A DNA stretch of 34,093 bases from JADLEX01 sp964586775 (GTDB lineage: Bacteria; Lernaellota; Lernaellaia; JACKCT01): the NCBI GenBank assembly GCA_964586775.1, contig CAZPJD010000067.1, positions 1 to 34,093 of the forward strand, given 5' to 3'. Shown one piece after another: positions 20,927-29,395 of the stretch. The notes beneath the pieces were generated by a model, which was not told where the DNA came from, searched no databases, and worked only from the letters and a program-made list of their open reading frames with translations. The position numbers and the translations under genes were made by a program. The first letter of the stretch is position 1, and the number at the start of each line of letters is the position of its first letter.

Positions 20927-21920
20927 GCCGCATTGGGGCGAGATTTTTTCGGTCGGCGAACTGGGACGCCGCACGGTGGACCTCGGCCGCGTGCTGCTCG
21001 CGAGATTCGCGGATCGTCGTTATCCCCTCTACGTTCAGTTTCTGATGACCGAGCGGTGCGCGCTGCGGTGTTCGTACTGCGAGGTGCCCGGGATGGCGAC
21101 GGACGAACTGTCCACCGACGGCGTGCTCGCGATGATGCACGAGCTCTGCCGCGCCGGGATGCGAAAGCTGACGCTGACCGGCGGCGATCCGCTCTTCCGG
21201 CGCGATCTGCCTGAGATCGTCAACTTCGTTCGCGACCGCGGCGTCTTTTGCAATATCATCACAACCGGCCATCTTCTGCCGCGACGTATCGATGAAATCC
21301 GTCGACTCAATCTCGTCGTCGTCAGCATCGACGGCCCCAAAGACGCGCACGACCGGCTTCGCGGCGAGGGTTCGTACGACGCGGCCATCGCGGGTATCGA
21401 GGCGTGCGTGAACGCCGCCGTGCCGGTCGTGACCAACACGGTCGTCACCCGGCTCAACATGGATCGTCTCGACGTCATGCTCGAACTCGCGGAAAGGTAC
21501 CGTTGCGCCGCCATGTTCTCTCCGGTGGAGATCTATCATCCGAAGATCGACACCGCGGAGAATCGATCGCTGGAGCTCGATGCGCGGGAGATCGATCGAC
21601 TCGTGGAGTTTCTGCTCGATGCCAAGTCGCGTGGTCGCCCGGTGGCCCATACGCGCCACGCGCTGCGCATGTGGCGAATGAAGCCGACCATGTCGCATTG
21701 TCGGTGGGCGGGGCGGCTGTTCTGTTCGATCCTGCCGTCGGGGCGCGTCGCATCGTGCAACCCGCTCATGGGCGCGGGGTTTTCATGGCAAAACGGGCGC
21801 GAGATCGGTTATGTGAATGCCATGAACCGAATGCCCGAGATCCACTGCGACGGCTGCTACACGGGCTTCCCCGAAATCGACCGCATGCTTTCGCTCGATC
21901 CGAGGGCGTGGTTTGACTGA
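20916..21920 (+). CDS. Radical SAM protein with SPASM-like C terminus
   Basis: This 334-residue protein has the iron-sulfur motif CALRCSYC (C48, C52, C55), the SAM-binding LTGGDPLFRRDLPEI segment and VVSIDGPKDAHDRLRG, all typical of the MoaA/SPASM branch. The C-terminal part has HCRWAGRLFCSILPSGRVASC and then CDGCYTGFPEIDRMLSLDP, a set of Cys residues that could bind an auxiliary cluster. It begins at an ATG inside the end of the DegT gene (11-base overlap) with GGAGG upstream, so the two are co-translated. A longer frame upstream is only the shadow of the DegT gene. The substrate is unknown; the PLP-enzyme partner suggests an amino-sugar or amino-acid-like compound. Confidence 0.85.
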   Translation: MRVRPHWGEIFSVGELGRRTVDLGRVLLARFADRRYPLYVQFLMTERCALRCSYCEVPGMATDELSTDGVLAMMHELCRAGMRKLTLTGGDPLFRRDLPEIVNFVRDRGVFCNIITTGHLLPRRIDEIRRLNLVVVSIDGPKDAHDRLRGEGSYDAAIAGIEACVNAAVPVVTNTVVTRLNMDRLDVMLELAERYRCAAMFSPVEIYHPKIDTAENRSLELDAREIDRLVEFLLDAKSRGRPVAHTRHALRMWRMKPTMSHCRWAGRLFCSILPSGRVASCNPLMGAGFSWQNGREIGYVNAMNRMPEIHCDGCYTGFPEIDRMLSLDPRAWFD

Positions 21921-23037
21921 CTCCGTTGTGCAACCGACGTCACCGAAGTCGGCAGACCGGCAGCATGCCGAACGCGGGGTGTTCGCGTCGTTTCCATTTC
22001 GTTTTGCGGCCCGCGTCGTCCCCGCCATCGTCACCGCGGCGCTTCTTTGGGCCCTGCTGAAAGACGTCGATTCGGACGCGTTGGCCCAATCTCTGGACGC
22101 CGCCGTTGACTCCCCTTGGTGGTGGATCGCCCTCACGCTGTCGGTGACCTCACATATCGGACTTTCGGCCCTCAAGTGGGGAGAGATCCTGGGAGGACTC
22201 GGGTCTCGCCAACCCTGGACGGCGCTGGCGTACCTCGAGGCCGCCGCGGATCTCTTCATTCGCGTGATTCCCTTGCGCGCGGGCGAACTCGCGAAAATCT
22301 GGCATCTCGCGTCGCGGCGCGGCGTTCCGGTGCTCGTCACCACGTCGTCGATTGCGCTCGATATTGCCACAAGCCTCGGCGCACTCGTGATTCTCGCCGC
22401 ATCGGGTTTTCTCGCGATGACCGTCGATTCCGTCAACGTGGGGATCGGCGGCGCGATGCTTCTGCTCACCGCCACGGTTCTGTTCGCCCGGGCGATACTT
22501 CGATTCATCTCCGAGTCATTTGGCGCGAGAGCGAAGTCCGCTTCGGGCGTGTGGGCGAATCTTTCGAGTTACTCCTCTCGGGCATCGAACTTCCCGGTGG
22601 TGTCGATCGCGAAAGTCGGCCTGCTGGGCGTCGTCATCGAATTTTCCGAGATTCTGGTTGTCGCCATGCTGTGTCGAGCAACCGGCGTCGAGGTTCCGTT
22701 CGCCACCCTCTTCGCTCTCTGGCCGATCGCGTCGATCCTCGGAGGGCTCCCCATTTCGATCGGCGGGACGGGGGTTCGCGACGGGGCTTTTCTGGCGCTG
22801 GTGTTGCCTCTCGGTTCGGCGACGTACGAGCAGGCGCTCGCCGTCGGCATCACGTTCACTTTGGTAGGCGTACTGATTCCGTGTGCCGCGGGGTTCCCGC
22901 TGACGATCCATCTCTTGTCGTCGATGGCAAACGCGACGCGACAACGGACGTCGATACTCGAAACGTCGAGCGGTCGGGACGAAGAGAGCGAACGGTTCAG
23001 CGCGCGGGAAGATGGAGCAGCACGGCCTCGACCGTGA
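21913..23037 (+). CDS. YbhN/LPG-synthase transmembrane family protein (flippase-like)
   Basis: This 374-residue polytopic inner-membrane protein contains at least seven hydrophobic helices. The family signature is visible in LRAGELAKIWHLASRRGVPVLVTTSSIALD and in PIASILGGLPISIGGTGVRDGAFLALVLPLGS, the two conserved segments of the lysylphosphatidylglycerol-synthase TM domain (UPF0104, YbhN). The soluble aminoacyl-transferase domain of MprF is absent, so it probably moves or binds a lipid rather than modifying one. The start is a TTG that overlaps the stop of the preceding radical SAM gene; a GTG five codons on (21928) is possible. The C-terminal 41 bases overlap the end of the converging glycosyltransferase gene. 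Confidence 0.8.
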   Translation: MTDSVVQPTSPKSADRQHAERGVFASFPFRFAARVVPAIVTAALLWALLKDVDSDALAQSLDAAVDSPWWWIALTLSVTSHIGLSALKWGEILGGLGSRQPWTALAYLEAAADLFIRVIPLRAGELAKIWHLASRRGVPVLVTTSSIALDIATSLGALVILAASGFLAMTVDSVNVGIGGAMLLLTATVLFARAILRFISESFGARAKSASGVWANLSSYSSRASNFPVVSIAKVGLLGVVIEFSEILVVAMLCRATGVEVPFATLFALWPIASILGGLPISIGGTGVRDGAFLALVLPLGSATYEQALAVGITFTLVGVLIPCAAGFPLTIHLLSSMANATRQRTSILETSSGRDEESERFSAREDGAARPRP

Positions 23038-24493
23038 TGGGCGTGTCTTTTTTCCAATAGGCGCGCGGCCCGAGTTTTCGCAGGCTGCCCGCGCGCGCCA
23101 GATCGTTGTGGTCGATCACCTCCCCGCTCTGCGGCGTGTGCTCGGTCGAGGTCCAGAACAGGATTTCGGGCGATTGGCTCACCCATTCCGCGAGCGACGT
23201 CCGCACCGTTTGCCCGCGCCGAAGCGCGCCGTAGAGGTCGTGCAGCACGATGTAATCACCGGGTTTCACGACGGAGTCGCTCACGAGCGCGAGAACGTCC
23301 CGCTTAGCCCAAAATGGCGTGAGGTAGGGGTCGTCCGACCAGATCGTGGCGCCAGGTGGGACGTCACGCTCGATGGCGCGAGCCAACTGGTGCGTCTCAT
23401 TCCAGCGGTCCTTTTCCGCGCGAACCCACGTGGCCGCGACCCAGAGATTCGTAAACGTAACGAGGGCCATCAAGATGGCCCTCCACGAGTTTCGCCGAAT
23501 CTGCAACAACCCAAATGCGGCCGGAATAACGACGGAAGGAACGAGCAGCAGCAGATAGCGACTCGACCAGTTGTAGCCCGCGGCAATCATGACGACGAAA
23601 CACACGCCGATCCACAGGACGAAAAGCGCCGTCGAACGTTCGCGCCGCGATCGCCACCATCGCCACCACCCGACACCGCTCAAGATCGCCACGAACCAAA
23701 GGAACACGTCGAGTGCGTTGAGAACCGTCCAGAAGCTCCAGGCCGGGATCTGCGCGAGACCGTCCGCGGTCAGAAGTTCCCCATAATCCCCGATCCTCGC
23801 CGCGCGATGCGTGAGCATCCATGCGAGACCGGCGACCCACGGCGACAGTGAAACCCATAACTCCCAGCGATGTATGGTTTTCAGGGTGGTTCCCCTGCGG
23901 AACCCGAACCAAAGGATGGGAGGAAGCAGGGCGATCGCCTCGTACTTGGTGAAAAACGCCAGACCGGCGAACGCGATGGTTATCGACCAATTGCGCGGTG
24001 TGGGCGTCAGGTTCACCCGGCGAAAGGCAAGGACCGTCGCGACGACGAAGACCAGGAACAGGCTCTCCGGGCGAACGCGAACATCCCACGCGATGGAAAG
24101 CGGCGTCGTGGCGACCAGCAAACCGGCGAACGCGCCGGCGAGGCGGTCTTCCGTCAGGGCGAACGCGAGTCGCGCGACCAGAATCGCACACATCCCCGCC
24201 GCGATGGCACTGACGAGGCGCCCCGCAAGAAACGGATCGCCCGTGAACGTGGCGACGATGCCGATCAGGGTAGAGTATAGCGGTGGCCAGTACCCCGCGA
24301 CGCGCGACATCACCTCGCTCCACCACCCGGGGATTGCACTCGCCGTCTCACTTGCGTGCCAGAATTGCGCGGCGAATCCGACGCCATCCGGCTCCAGCCC
24401 CTCGGGGCGAAAGTGCGCGTACATCCCCAAGCGCGCGGCGACGGCGAGGGTGAAGATCCCGAAATCCGTAGCGACGTCTCGCCGATTCACCAC
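22997..24493 (-). CDS. Glycosyltransferase family 39-type (GT-C) membrane protein
   Basis: This 498-residue multi-pass membrane protein resembles ArnT/PMT-type transferases, which take sugars from polyprenyl-phosphate donors on the outer face of the inner membrane. The first helix is followed by GLEPDGVGFAAQFWH, whose acidic residues (E34, D36) take the place of the usual catalytic DE pair. GYWPPLYSTLIGIVATFTGDPFLAGRLVSAIAAG is a typical GT39 stretch, and SIAWDVRVRPESLFLVFVV is the next conserved loop. A soluble C-terminal part of about 130 residues follows the last helix (PSVVIPAAFGLLQI). The GTG start overlaps the stop of the preceding membrane-protein gene, so the two are coupled. Confidence 0.8.
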   Translation of the reverse strand: MVNRRDVATDFGIFTLAVAARLGMYAHFRPEGLEPDGVGFAAQFWHASETASAIPGWWSEVMSRVAGYWPPLYSTLIGIVATFTGDPFLAGRLVSAIAAGMCAILVARLAFALTEDRLAGAFAGLLVATTPLSIAWDVRVRPESLFLVFVVATVLAFRRVNLTPTPRNWSITIAFAGLAFFTKYEAIALLPPILWFGFRRGTTLKTIHRWELWVSLSPWVAGLAWMLTHRAARIGDYGELLTADGLAQIPAWSFWTVLNALDVFLWFVAILSGVGWWRWWRSRRERSTALFVLWIGVCFVVMIAAGYNWSSRYLLLLVPSVVIPAAFGLLQIRRNSWRAILMALVTFTNLWVAATWVRAEKDRWNETHQLARAIERDVPPGATIWSDDPYLTPFWAKRDVLALVSDSVVKPGDYIVLHDLYGALRRGQTVRTSLAEWVSQSPEILFWTSTEHTPQSGEVIDHNDLARAGSLRKLGPRAYWKKDTPITVEAVLLHLPAR

Positions 24494-26382
24494 GCACCGC
24501 CGTTGGTGATGACGACCCGTGAGTCGCTCGGACGAAGGCCGATGAACGGAACTGGGTCGTCGAGCACGCGCACCGGCTCAATCTTTCCGCCGGTGGATTG
24601 AAGGACCGGCGACCAGTGGAACGAGAGCGTTACGCGGCCGGAGCCGGGATCAAGATCGCCGAATTCCAGTCGATCCATTTCTGCCAGGACGAGAGCACCC
24701 GGCCCTTCCATCACGTAGGACCCGGGCTCACGAACGCGCCAACCCCGATATCCTGCCGGAGCGGCTATCTCCTCCGCCACGTCGGGAAATCGTTCCAGCG
24801 CCGCACCTGCGACCTCGGACCACGTGAGCACGAATTCGATGTGATAGACCCGCAGGGCCTCGCGCAATTCGGTTTCCGAGAATTCCGAGATCCCACGCCC
24901 CATCCATCGACCAGAATGGAAGTTTGCGTGGCCGAACCGCGTGTAGATACCGGAATAGAAGCCGCCGACCAACGGGCGACGCACGACGGACGGCAGAACG
25001 TACGCGTATCGCGCGAATTCCTCAGGGCCCGGGGGTTGCGTGTCCTCGAATGAGTTGAACGTTTCCACGTGAACGCGACCGCGTCCGGGCAAACTCTCGA
25101 TCCACGCGGATACCCGTGCGAGCTCGTCGGAATCCGAGGTCGGAATCGGCCGGTTCAGGAACGTGGATACCGGGGACGGAGCGATCGACATCGCCACCAT
25201 CGCGACCGCTGCCAAAGCCGTCCAACGCGCGTTCGTGAAATCGCGGCTCCATGCGAGGGCGACGGGAACCCAGCACATCAAGGTCACGTACGGCACGTAG
25301 CGGGACGGATCGAGCCCCCGCAGGGCGGGAACGAAGCTGCCGGCGTACGTCAGGAAACCGAGCGCGACGCAGCCTGTCAGGAATCCCGAGGGCACCAGCG
25401 CCCTCATATTGGGCCGGACGGCCGCCAGACCGAGCGCGATGACGGCCAGATCCTTGGCGAGCATCGCGCTGACCCAGTTCGGGCGGTCGAAAACACCCCA
25501 TCGCGCCACCGGCGAAACAAGGTCTGTCACGAACGCCCATGGGTCGGGATTGGCCCAGTAGCGACCGACGGCCTCGATGGCCGCATCGGGCAACGACTGG
25601 AATAGAGGAACGATCCAGAACGCGTTCAATATCACCGCGGCCCCGACCGTGGTTGCGAGGATCGCAAATCCCCGGCGGGTGATCTGTCGCGCGTTGACCA
25701 GCACGATCGCGGCGAGCGGAATGCCGAGGGTGACAAGGGCGGTCTTGTGGACGAGACACGCGAGGGGAACGATCGCCGCAAGCTCCCATCGTCGCTCTCC
25801 ACGCTTCAATGACGACATCGCGGCGATTCCGAGCAACGAAAGAGGAAAGACAAAATAGCCCGTCGTCATGCCGATGGCCCAGAACGCGAAGACCTCGGTC
25901 GCGCGAAACCAGATCACGCCGACGAGCGCGCCGACGAGCGACGCACGCCTGTCCGCTCCGAACCAGCGCCACGAAAGATAAAATGTCGCGGGAAGAAGGG
26001 CTGCCGTGGCAACCGTCGCCAACTTGACGACCTGACCCGCCGAGAGCGGCCAAAGGATGATTCCCAGAACCTGCAGCGCGACGTTGCTGTTCCATAGAAA
26101 CGTCTCGACGTAACCGGCGAGAAATCGGGGGTCATAGCCCCAAAGACGGCCCGACGCGTCAAAGGCGAGCCGAGCCGTTTCGATCTGCTGCTCCAGCACG
26201 CAAAAGTCGAAGGCGTGCATGTCGGACGAATGAATGAATGAGGAAAACGGCTGAAATATCCGCAGCGCCGACACCGTGTGCACGACCGAAATGACGAGCA
26301 AGGCGAGCCACGCCCATCGCCGCGATTCGAGCGCGATGAACCATCGGTGGTCGTAGTCTTGCGCTCGTCGTTCGCCCGTCAA
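24487..26382 (-). CDS. Large polytopic membrane protein, GT-C-like, function unknown
   Basis: This 631-residue protein has about eleven to twelve hydrophobic helices followed by a soluble C-terminal domain of roughly 170 residues. After the first helix, HSSDMHAFDFCVLEQQIETARLAFDASGRLWGYDPRFLAGY is an extracytoplasmic loop with acidic residues. Such a loop and the helix pattern occur in GT-C and YfhO-like glycan-modifying membrane proteins, but I see no definite catalytic motif. The C-terminal part (residues around WRVREPGSYVMEGPGALVL) has a beta-rich character. The start is a TTG behind GGGAG; the frame stays open 90 codons further but would then run into the divergent radical SAM gene. It is coupled to the downstream GT39-type gene. 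Confidence 0.65.
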   Translation of the reverse strand: MTGERRAQDYDHRWFIALESRRWAWLALLVISVVHTVSALRIFQPFSSFIHSSDMHAFDFCVLEQQIETARLAFDASGRLWGYDPRFLAGYVETFLWNSNVALQVLGIILWPLSAGQVVKLATVATAALLPATFYLSWRWFGADRRASLVGALVGVIWFRATEVFAFWAIGMTTGYFVFPLSLLGIAAMSSLKRGERRWELAAIVPLACLVHKTALVTLGIPLAAIVLVNARQITRRGFAILATTVGAAVILNAFWIVPLFQSLPDAAIEAVGRYWANPDPWAFVTDLVSPVARWGVFDRPNWVSAMLAKDLAVIALGLAAVRPNMRALVPSGFLTGCVALGFLTYAGSFVPALRGLDPSRYVPYVTLMCWVPVALAWSRDFTNARWTALAAVAMVAMSIAPSPVSTFLNRPIPTSDSDELARVSAWIESLPGRGRVHVETFNSFEDTQPPGPEEFARYAYVLPSVVRRPLVGGFYSGIYTRFGHANFHSGRWMGRGISEFSETELREALRVYHIEFVLTWSEVAGAALERFPDVAEEIAAPAGYRGWRVREPGSYVMEGPGALVLAEMDRLEFGDLDPGSGRVTLSFHWSPVLQSTGGKIEPVRVLDDPVPFIGLRPSDSRVVITNGGAW

Positions 26383-26603
26383 ATCTTCTCCCGTCCGCGA
26401 TCCGCTCACGCTATCCAAGATCGCCGTGCGCGACAACGACCGACCGAAGCTCGGAAACGTGGGTCGGCGGAATCCCGTCGAGCGACCGTGCGTCTTCCTT
26501 TTGTGATGGGGATGTCTTTTGCCCGTGGGCGCTTTGCGATAGCTTGTTTCGACGGCAAAAGAGTATCCTCGACGACGCACCGGGACCACGGGGAGATGGA
26601 CGT

Positions 26604-28070
26604 TTGCTGGACCCTTTGCCCACCGACGCCGCACCGACGTTTTTAGCGCCATCCGTGTCGAAACGACCGACGTTGCGCGTCGTCCCCCGCATTGAACATC
26701 GGCGGATTCTGCTCGTTTATCCGCCCACGCCCGGCCTCACGGTCATGCCGCCGCTGGGCGTCGGCTACCTCGCCTCCGTCGCCATGCGCGAAGGGTTCGA
26801 GGTCGAAATCGTCGACCTGAGCCGCCGCCACATGTCGTGGCGCGCGTTCGACGAGTTTCTGCGACGCGGCCGTCACGCCCTGATCGGGCTGTCGGTCTCG
26901 ACGCCGAATCTGCACACCGCCGCATTCACGGCCAAGCGGATTCGCGTCGCGCGGCCCGACGTGCCGTTTGTCGTTGGCGGCATCCACGTCACCTGCTACC
27001 CCGAAAAAACGGTCCGCGACTTCGGCGCGGATTACTCGTTCGTCCACGAATCCGAGGTCGCGTTTCCGCGCTTTCTGAACGACCTTGCTCGGGGTGACGA
27101 TCCGGTGGGCCGGGTGCCCGGCGTTTTCGCGACACGTGGCGAAAGTTGGACGGGGCTTGCGCCGGAGCCCATCGGCGAGATCGACCCCCTGCCCTGGCCC
27201 GCTTGGGAGCAACTCGCGCCGGATCGCTACCCGCCGATTCCGCACCAGCTCTTCGTCAAGGCGTTTCCGGTCGCACCGATCATGACGACACGCGGCTGCC
27301 CGATGAATTGTTCGTTCTGCGCCACGACGCGCGTCTTCGGCAAAAAGATTCGCCGCCGCCGCGCGGGCGACGTGATTGCCGAAGTCGATTTCTTGCGCCG
27401 CCGATTCGGCATCCGCGAACTGCACTTCGAGGACGACAACCTGACGCTGCATCGCGGCCACGCGGTGCGCCTGTTCGAGGCGATCATTCGCGAGCAGCCG
27501 GGGCTGCATCTCAAGTGCCCCAACGGATTGATGACCGTCACGCTCGATCAGGAACTCCTGAACCTCATGAAGCGCGCGGGCATGTATCAGATCTCGCTCG
27601 GCATCGAAACGACCTCGCCCGATCTGATGCCCACGGAACGCAAGTACCTGCCGAACGAACGTGTCCGCTCCGTCGTCTCCATGGCGAAAAAGGCCGGGCT
27701 CGAGGTGCAGGGCCTTTTCATCGCGGGGCTCCCCGGCGACACCGACGACGCGTTTCGCCACACGGTTCGCGATGCCGTCGCGATGGGCCTCGATCTCGCG
27801 CATTTCGGCCTCCATGTTCCGCTGCCCGGCTCGCGCGACGGCGACGGCGTCCACGAAGACGACCTGAACGCGATCAACTTTTTCACCGTCCACCCCGTCA
27901 ATCACTCACGCTGGAAGTTCAACTGGAAGTCGCTTCAGCGCTGGGCGGTGCTGCGTTTCTATTTGCGCAAACGACCAATCTCGATTCTGCTGCGTCGCAC
28001 GAAGCTCCGACAGTTTTCGGGTGTGATGAAGGTCTTCGGGCGTTACGTGCTCGGATGGGGGACGACGTGA
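26604..28070 (+). CDS. B12-binding-domain radical SAM protein 1
   Basis: This 488-residue protein is of the BchE/class B type. An N-terminal cobalamin-binding Rossmann domain (about residues 30-165) starts with RRILLVYPPTPGLTVMPPLGVGYLA and includes FVVGGIHVTCYPE. It lacks the DxHxxG cobalamin-ligand motif. The radical SAM core has CPMNCSFC (C232, C236, C239 with the start used), FEDDNLTL and SLGIETTSPDLM, followed by GLFIAGLPGDTDD. A basic C-terminal tail of about 100 residues follows. Such enzymes methylate or rearrange unactivated carbons. It is the first gene of a five-gene radical SAM operon. The start is uncertain: TTG at 26604 has GGGGAG 8 bases upstream, while GTG at 26655 also fits the family's N terminus. 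Confidence 0.86.
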   Translation: MLDPLPTDAAPTFLAPSVSKRPTLRVVPRIEHRRILLVYPPTPGLTVMPPLGVGYLASVAMREGFEVEIVDLSRRHMSWRAFDEFLRRGRHALIGLSVSTPNLHTAAFTAKRIRVARPDVPFVVGGIHVTCYPEKTVRDFGADYSFVHESEVAFPRFLNDLARGDDPVGRVPGVFATRGESWTGLAPEPIGEIDPLPWPAWEQLAPDRYPPIPHQLFVKAFPVAPIMTTRGCPMNCSFCATTRVFGKKIRRRRAGDVIAEVDFLRRRFGIRELHFEDDNLTLHRGHAVRLFEAIIREQPGLHLKCPNGLMTVTLDQELLNLMKRAGMYQISLGIETTSPDLMPTERKYLPNERVRSVVSMAKKAGLEVQGLFIAGLPGDTDDAFRHTVRDAVAMGLDLAHFGLHVPLPGSRDGDGVHEDDLNAINFFTVHPVNHSRWKFNWKSLQRWAVLRFYLRKRPISILLRRTKLRQFSGVMKVFGRYVLGWGTT

Positions 28071-29395
28071 AGCCCCGCGCCGTCTTCCTCAATCCGCCCG
28101 GCCGACGCGTCACGATGCGCGACGACATTTGCTCGTCGTTCAGCAAGGTCGGCTATACGTGGCCGTCCATCGATTTCATCTGCCAGAGCGGATACCTGAA
28201 AGACCATTTCGAACTCCACCACCTCGATGCCTCGTCGCGTCGATGGGACGTCGAGCGCACCCTGGATGCGGTGGCCTCGCTTCGTCCGTCGCTCGTTTAC
28301 GCGCTCGTCGGGTCGGTGGCGCTCGATGACGACCTCGCGTTTCTCGACCGACTGTCCTCTCGCACGGACGCGACGCTCGTCGTCGGCGGCGACTGGCCGC
28401 AGTTCCACGCGAGCGAGTTGCTCGAGCGACTGCCGCGCGTTTTCGGCGTCGTCACCGATTTCACCGCGTCGGGATTGCGCGATGCGATGATCGAGGGATC
28501 GACGACGCCCGCCGGACTGACGACGCGCGCGCACGCATCCCAAGGACGCAAACGGGAGAGATTCAACTACCCGACACCCCGGCATGACCTGTTCACGGAT
28601 CGTGCGTATCGAATGCCCTTTCTCGATCGGCCCTTCGCGTCGATCCTGACGGCCTACGGCTGCCCCTACGCATGCACATTCTGCAATTCGGGGTCCATCG
28701 GATTCGCGCAGCGCGACGAGGACGGTCTTTTCCGGGAGCTGGATGCGCTTCGCGAGCAGGGATTCCACTCGATTTATATCAAAGACTTTTCATTGAACGC
28801 CGATCTTTCGCGAGCGAAACGCCTTCTAGGCGAATGGCTGCGTCGTGGCTATCGATTCACGTGGACGGGTTTCTTCCGCGGCGAGAAGATCGACAACGAA
28901 CTCGCAACACTTCTGCGCGACACCGGCTGCCGCATGGCGCAGATTGGAATCGAAACCGCCAGCGACGCGGTGTTGCGCACGAACAAACCGGCGGCGGATT
29001 TGGACGCCGTGAACGCGGGTCTCGCGCGCCTGAGTGCCGCGGGCGTTTCCTACGGCGCGCACTTCGTCTTTGGCCTTCCGGGCGACGGCGCCGACTCCGT
29101 GTCGCGCACCGTGCGCTGGGCAAAGGGCGCCGGGCTCGCCTACGCGTCGTTCAATGCCTTCGTACCGCGCCCGGGCACGCCGCTCGCCGACGGCGTCGAT
29201 TTTCTCGCAAAGCCCGCACGCGAAGCGCGCATGGGCCGCGAAACGCGCGCCGCGCACCGCGACTACTACCGCGACCCGCGCGCATGGTGGGCCGCAATTC
29301 GCTCGTCCTGGCGCTCCGGAAGTATCGGTTCCCTCGCCGCCATCGCCATCAGACGTTTTCGCTGGAAAGGGGCAGACGCATGGGTCGCATCCTGA
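28067..29395 (+). CDS. B12-type radical SAM protein 2, divergent cobalamin domain
   Basis: This 442-residue protein has a radical SAM core with CPYACTFC (C199, C203, C206), YIKDFSLNADLSRAKRL, QIGIETASDAVLRTNK and HFVFGLPGDGADSVSRTV, close to BchE-like enzymes. The N-terminal part (residues 1-145) begins RAVFLNPPGRR and has TLVVGGDWPQFHASELLERLP, a recognisable but shortened cobalamin-type domain with no DxHxxG motif. Whether cobalamin still binds is open. The GTG start overlaps the previous stop as GTGA; an ATG four codons earlier (28055) is an alternative. The 3' end overlaps the next gene by 16 bases. The substrate is unknown. Confidence 0.84.
   Translation: MKPRAVFLNPPGRRVTMRDDICSSFSKVGYTWPSIDFICQSGYLKDHFELHHLDASSRRWDVERTLDAVASLRPSLVYALVGSVALDDDLAFLDRLSSRTDATLVVGGDWPQFHASELLERLPRVFGVVTDFTASGLRDAMIEGSTTPAGLTTRAHASQGRKRERFNYPTPRHDLFTDRAYRMPFLDRPFASILTAYGCPYACTFCNSGSIGFAQRDEDGLFRELDALREQGFHSIYIKDFSLNADLSRAKRLLGEWLRRGYRFTWTGFFRGEKIDNELATLLRDTGCRMAQIGIETASDAVLRTNKPAADLDAVNAGLARLSAAGVSYGAHFVFGLPGDGADSVSRTVRWAKGAGLAYASFNAFVPRPGTPLADGVDFLAKPAREARMGRETRAAHRDYYRDPRAWWAAIRSSWRSGSIGSLAAIAIRRFRWKGADAWVAS

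Noticed and set aside
26383..26652. N-terminal extension of the large membrane protein to 721 residues
   Set aside because: The extra 90 residues are basic and low in complexity, would run past the start of the divergent radical SAM gene, and a TTG with a good ribosome site exists at 26382.
27146..28066. Long upstream extensions of the radical SAM genes at 28067, 29380 and 30465
   Set aside because: The frames stay open through the preceding genes but encode Arg-rich shadow sequence; start codons at the gene junctions fit the family N termini.
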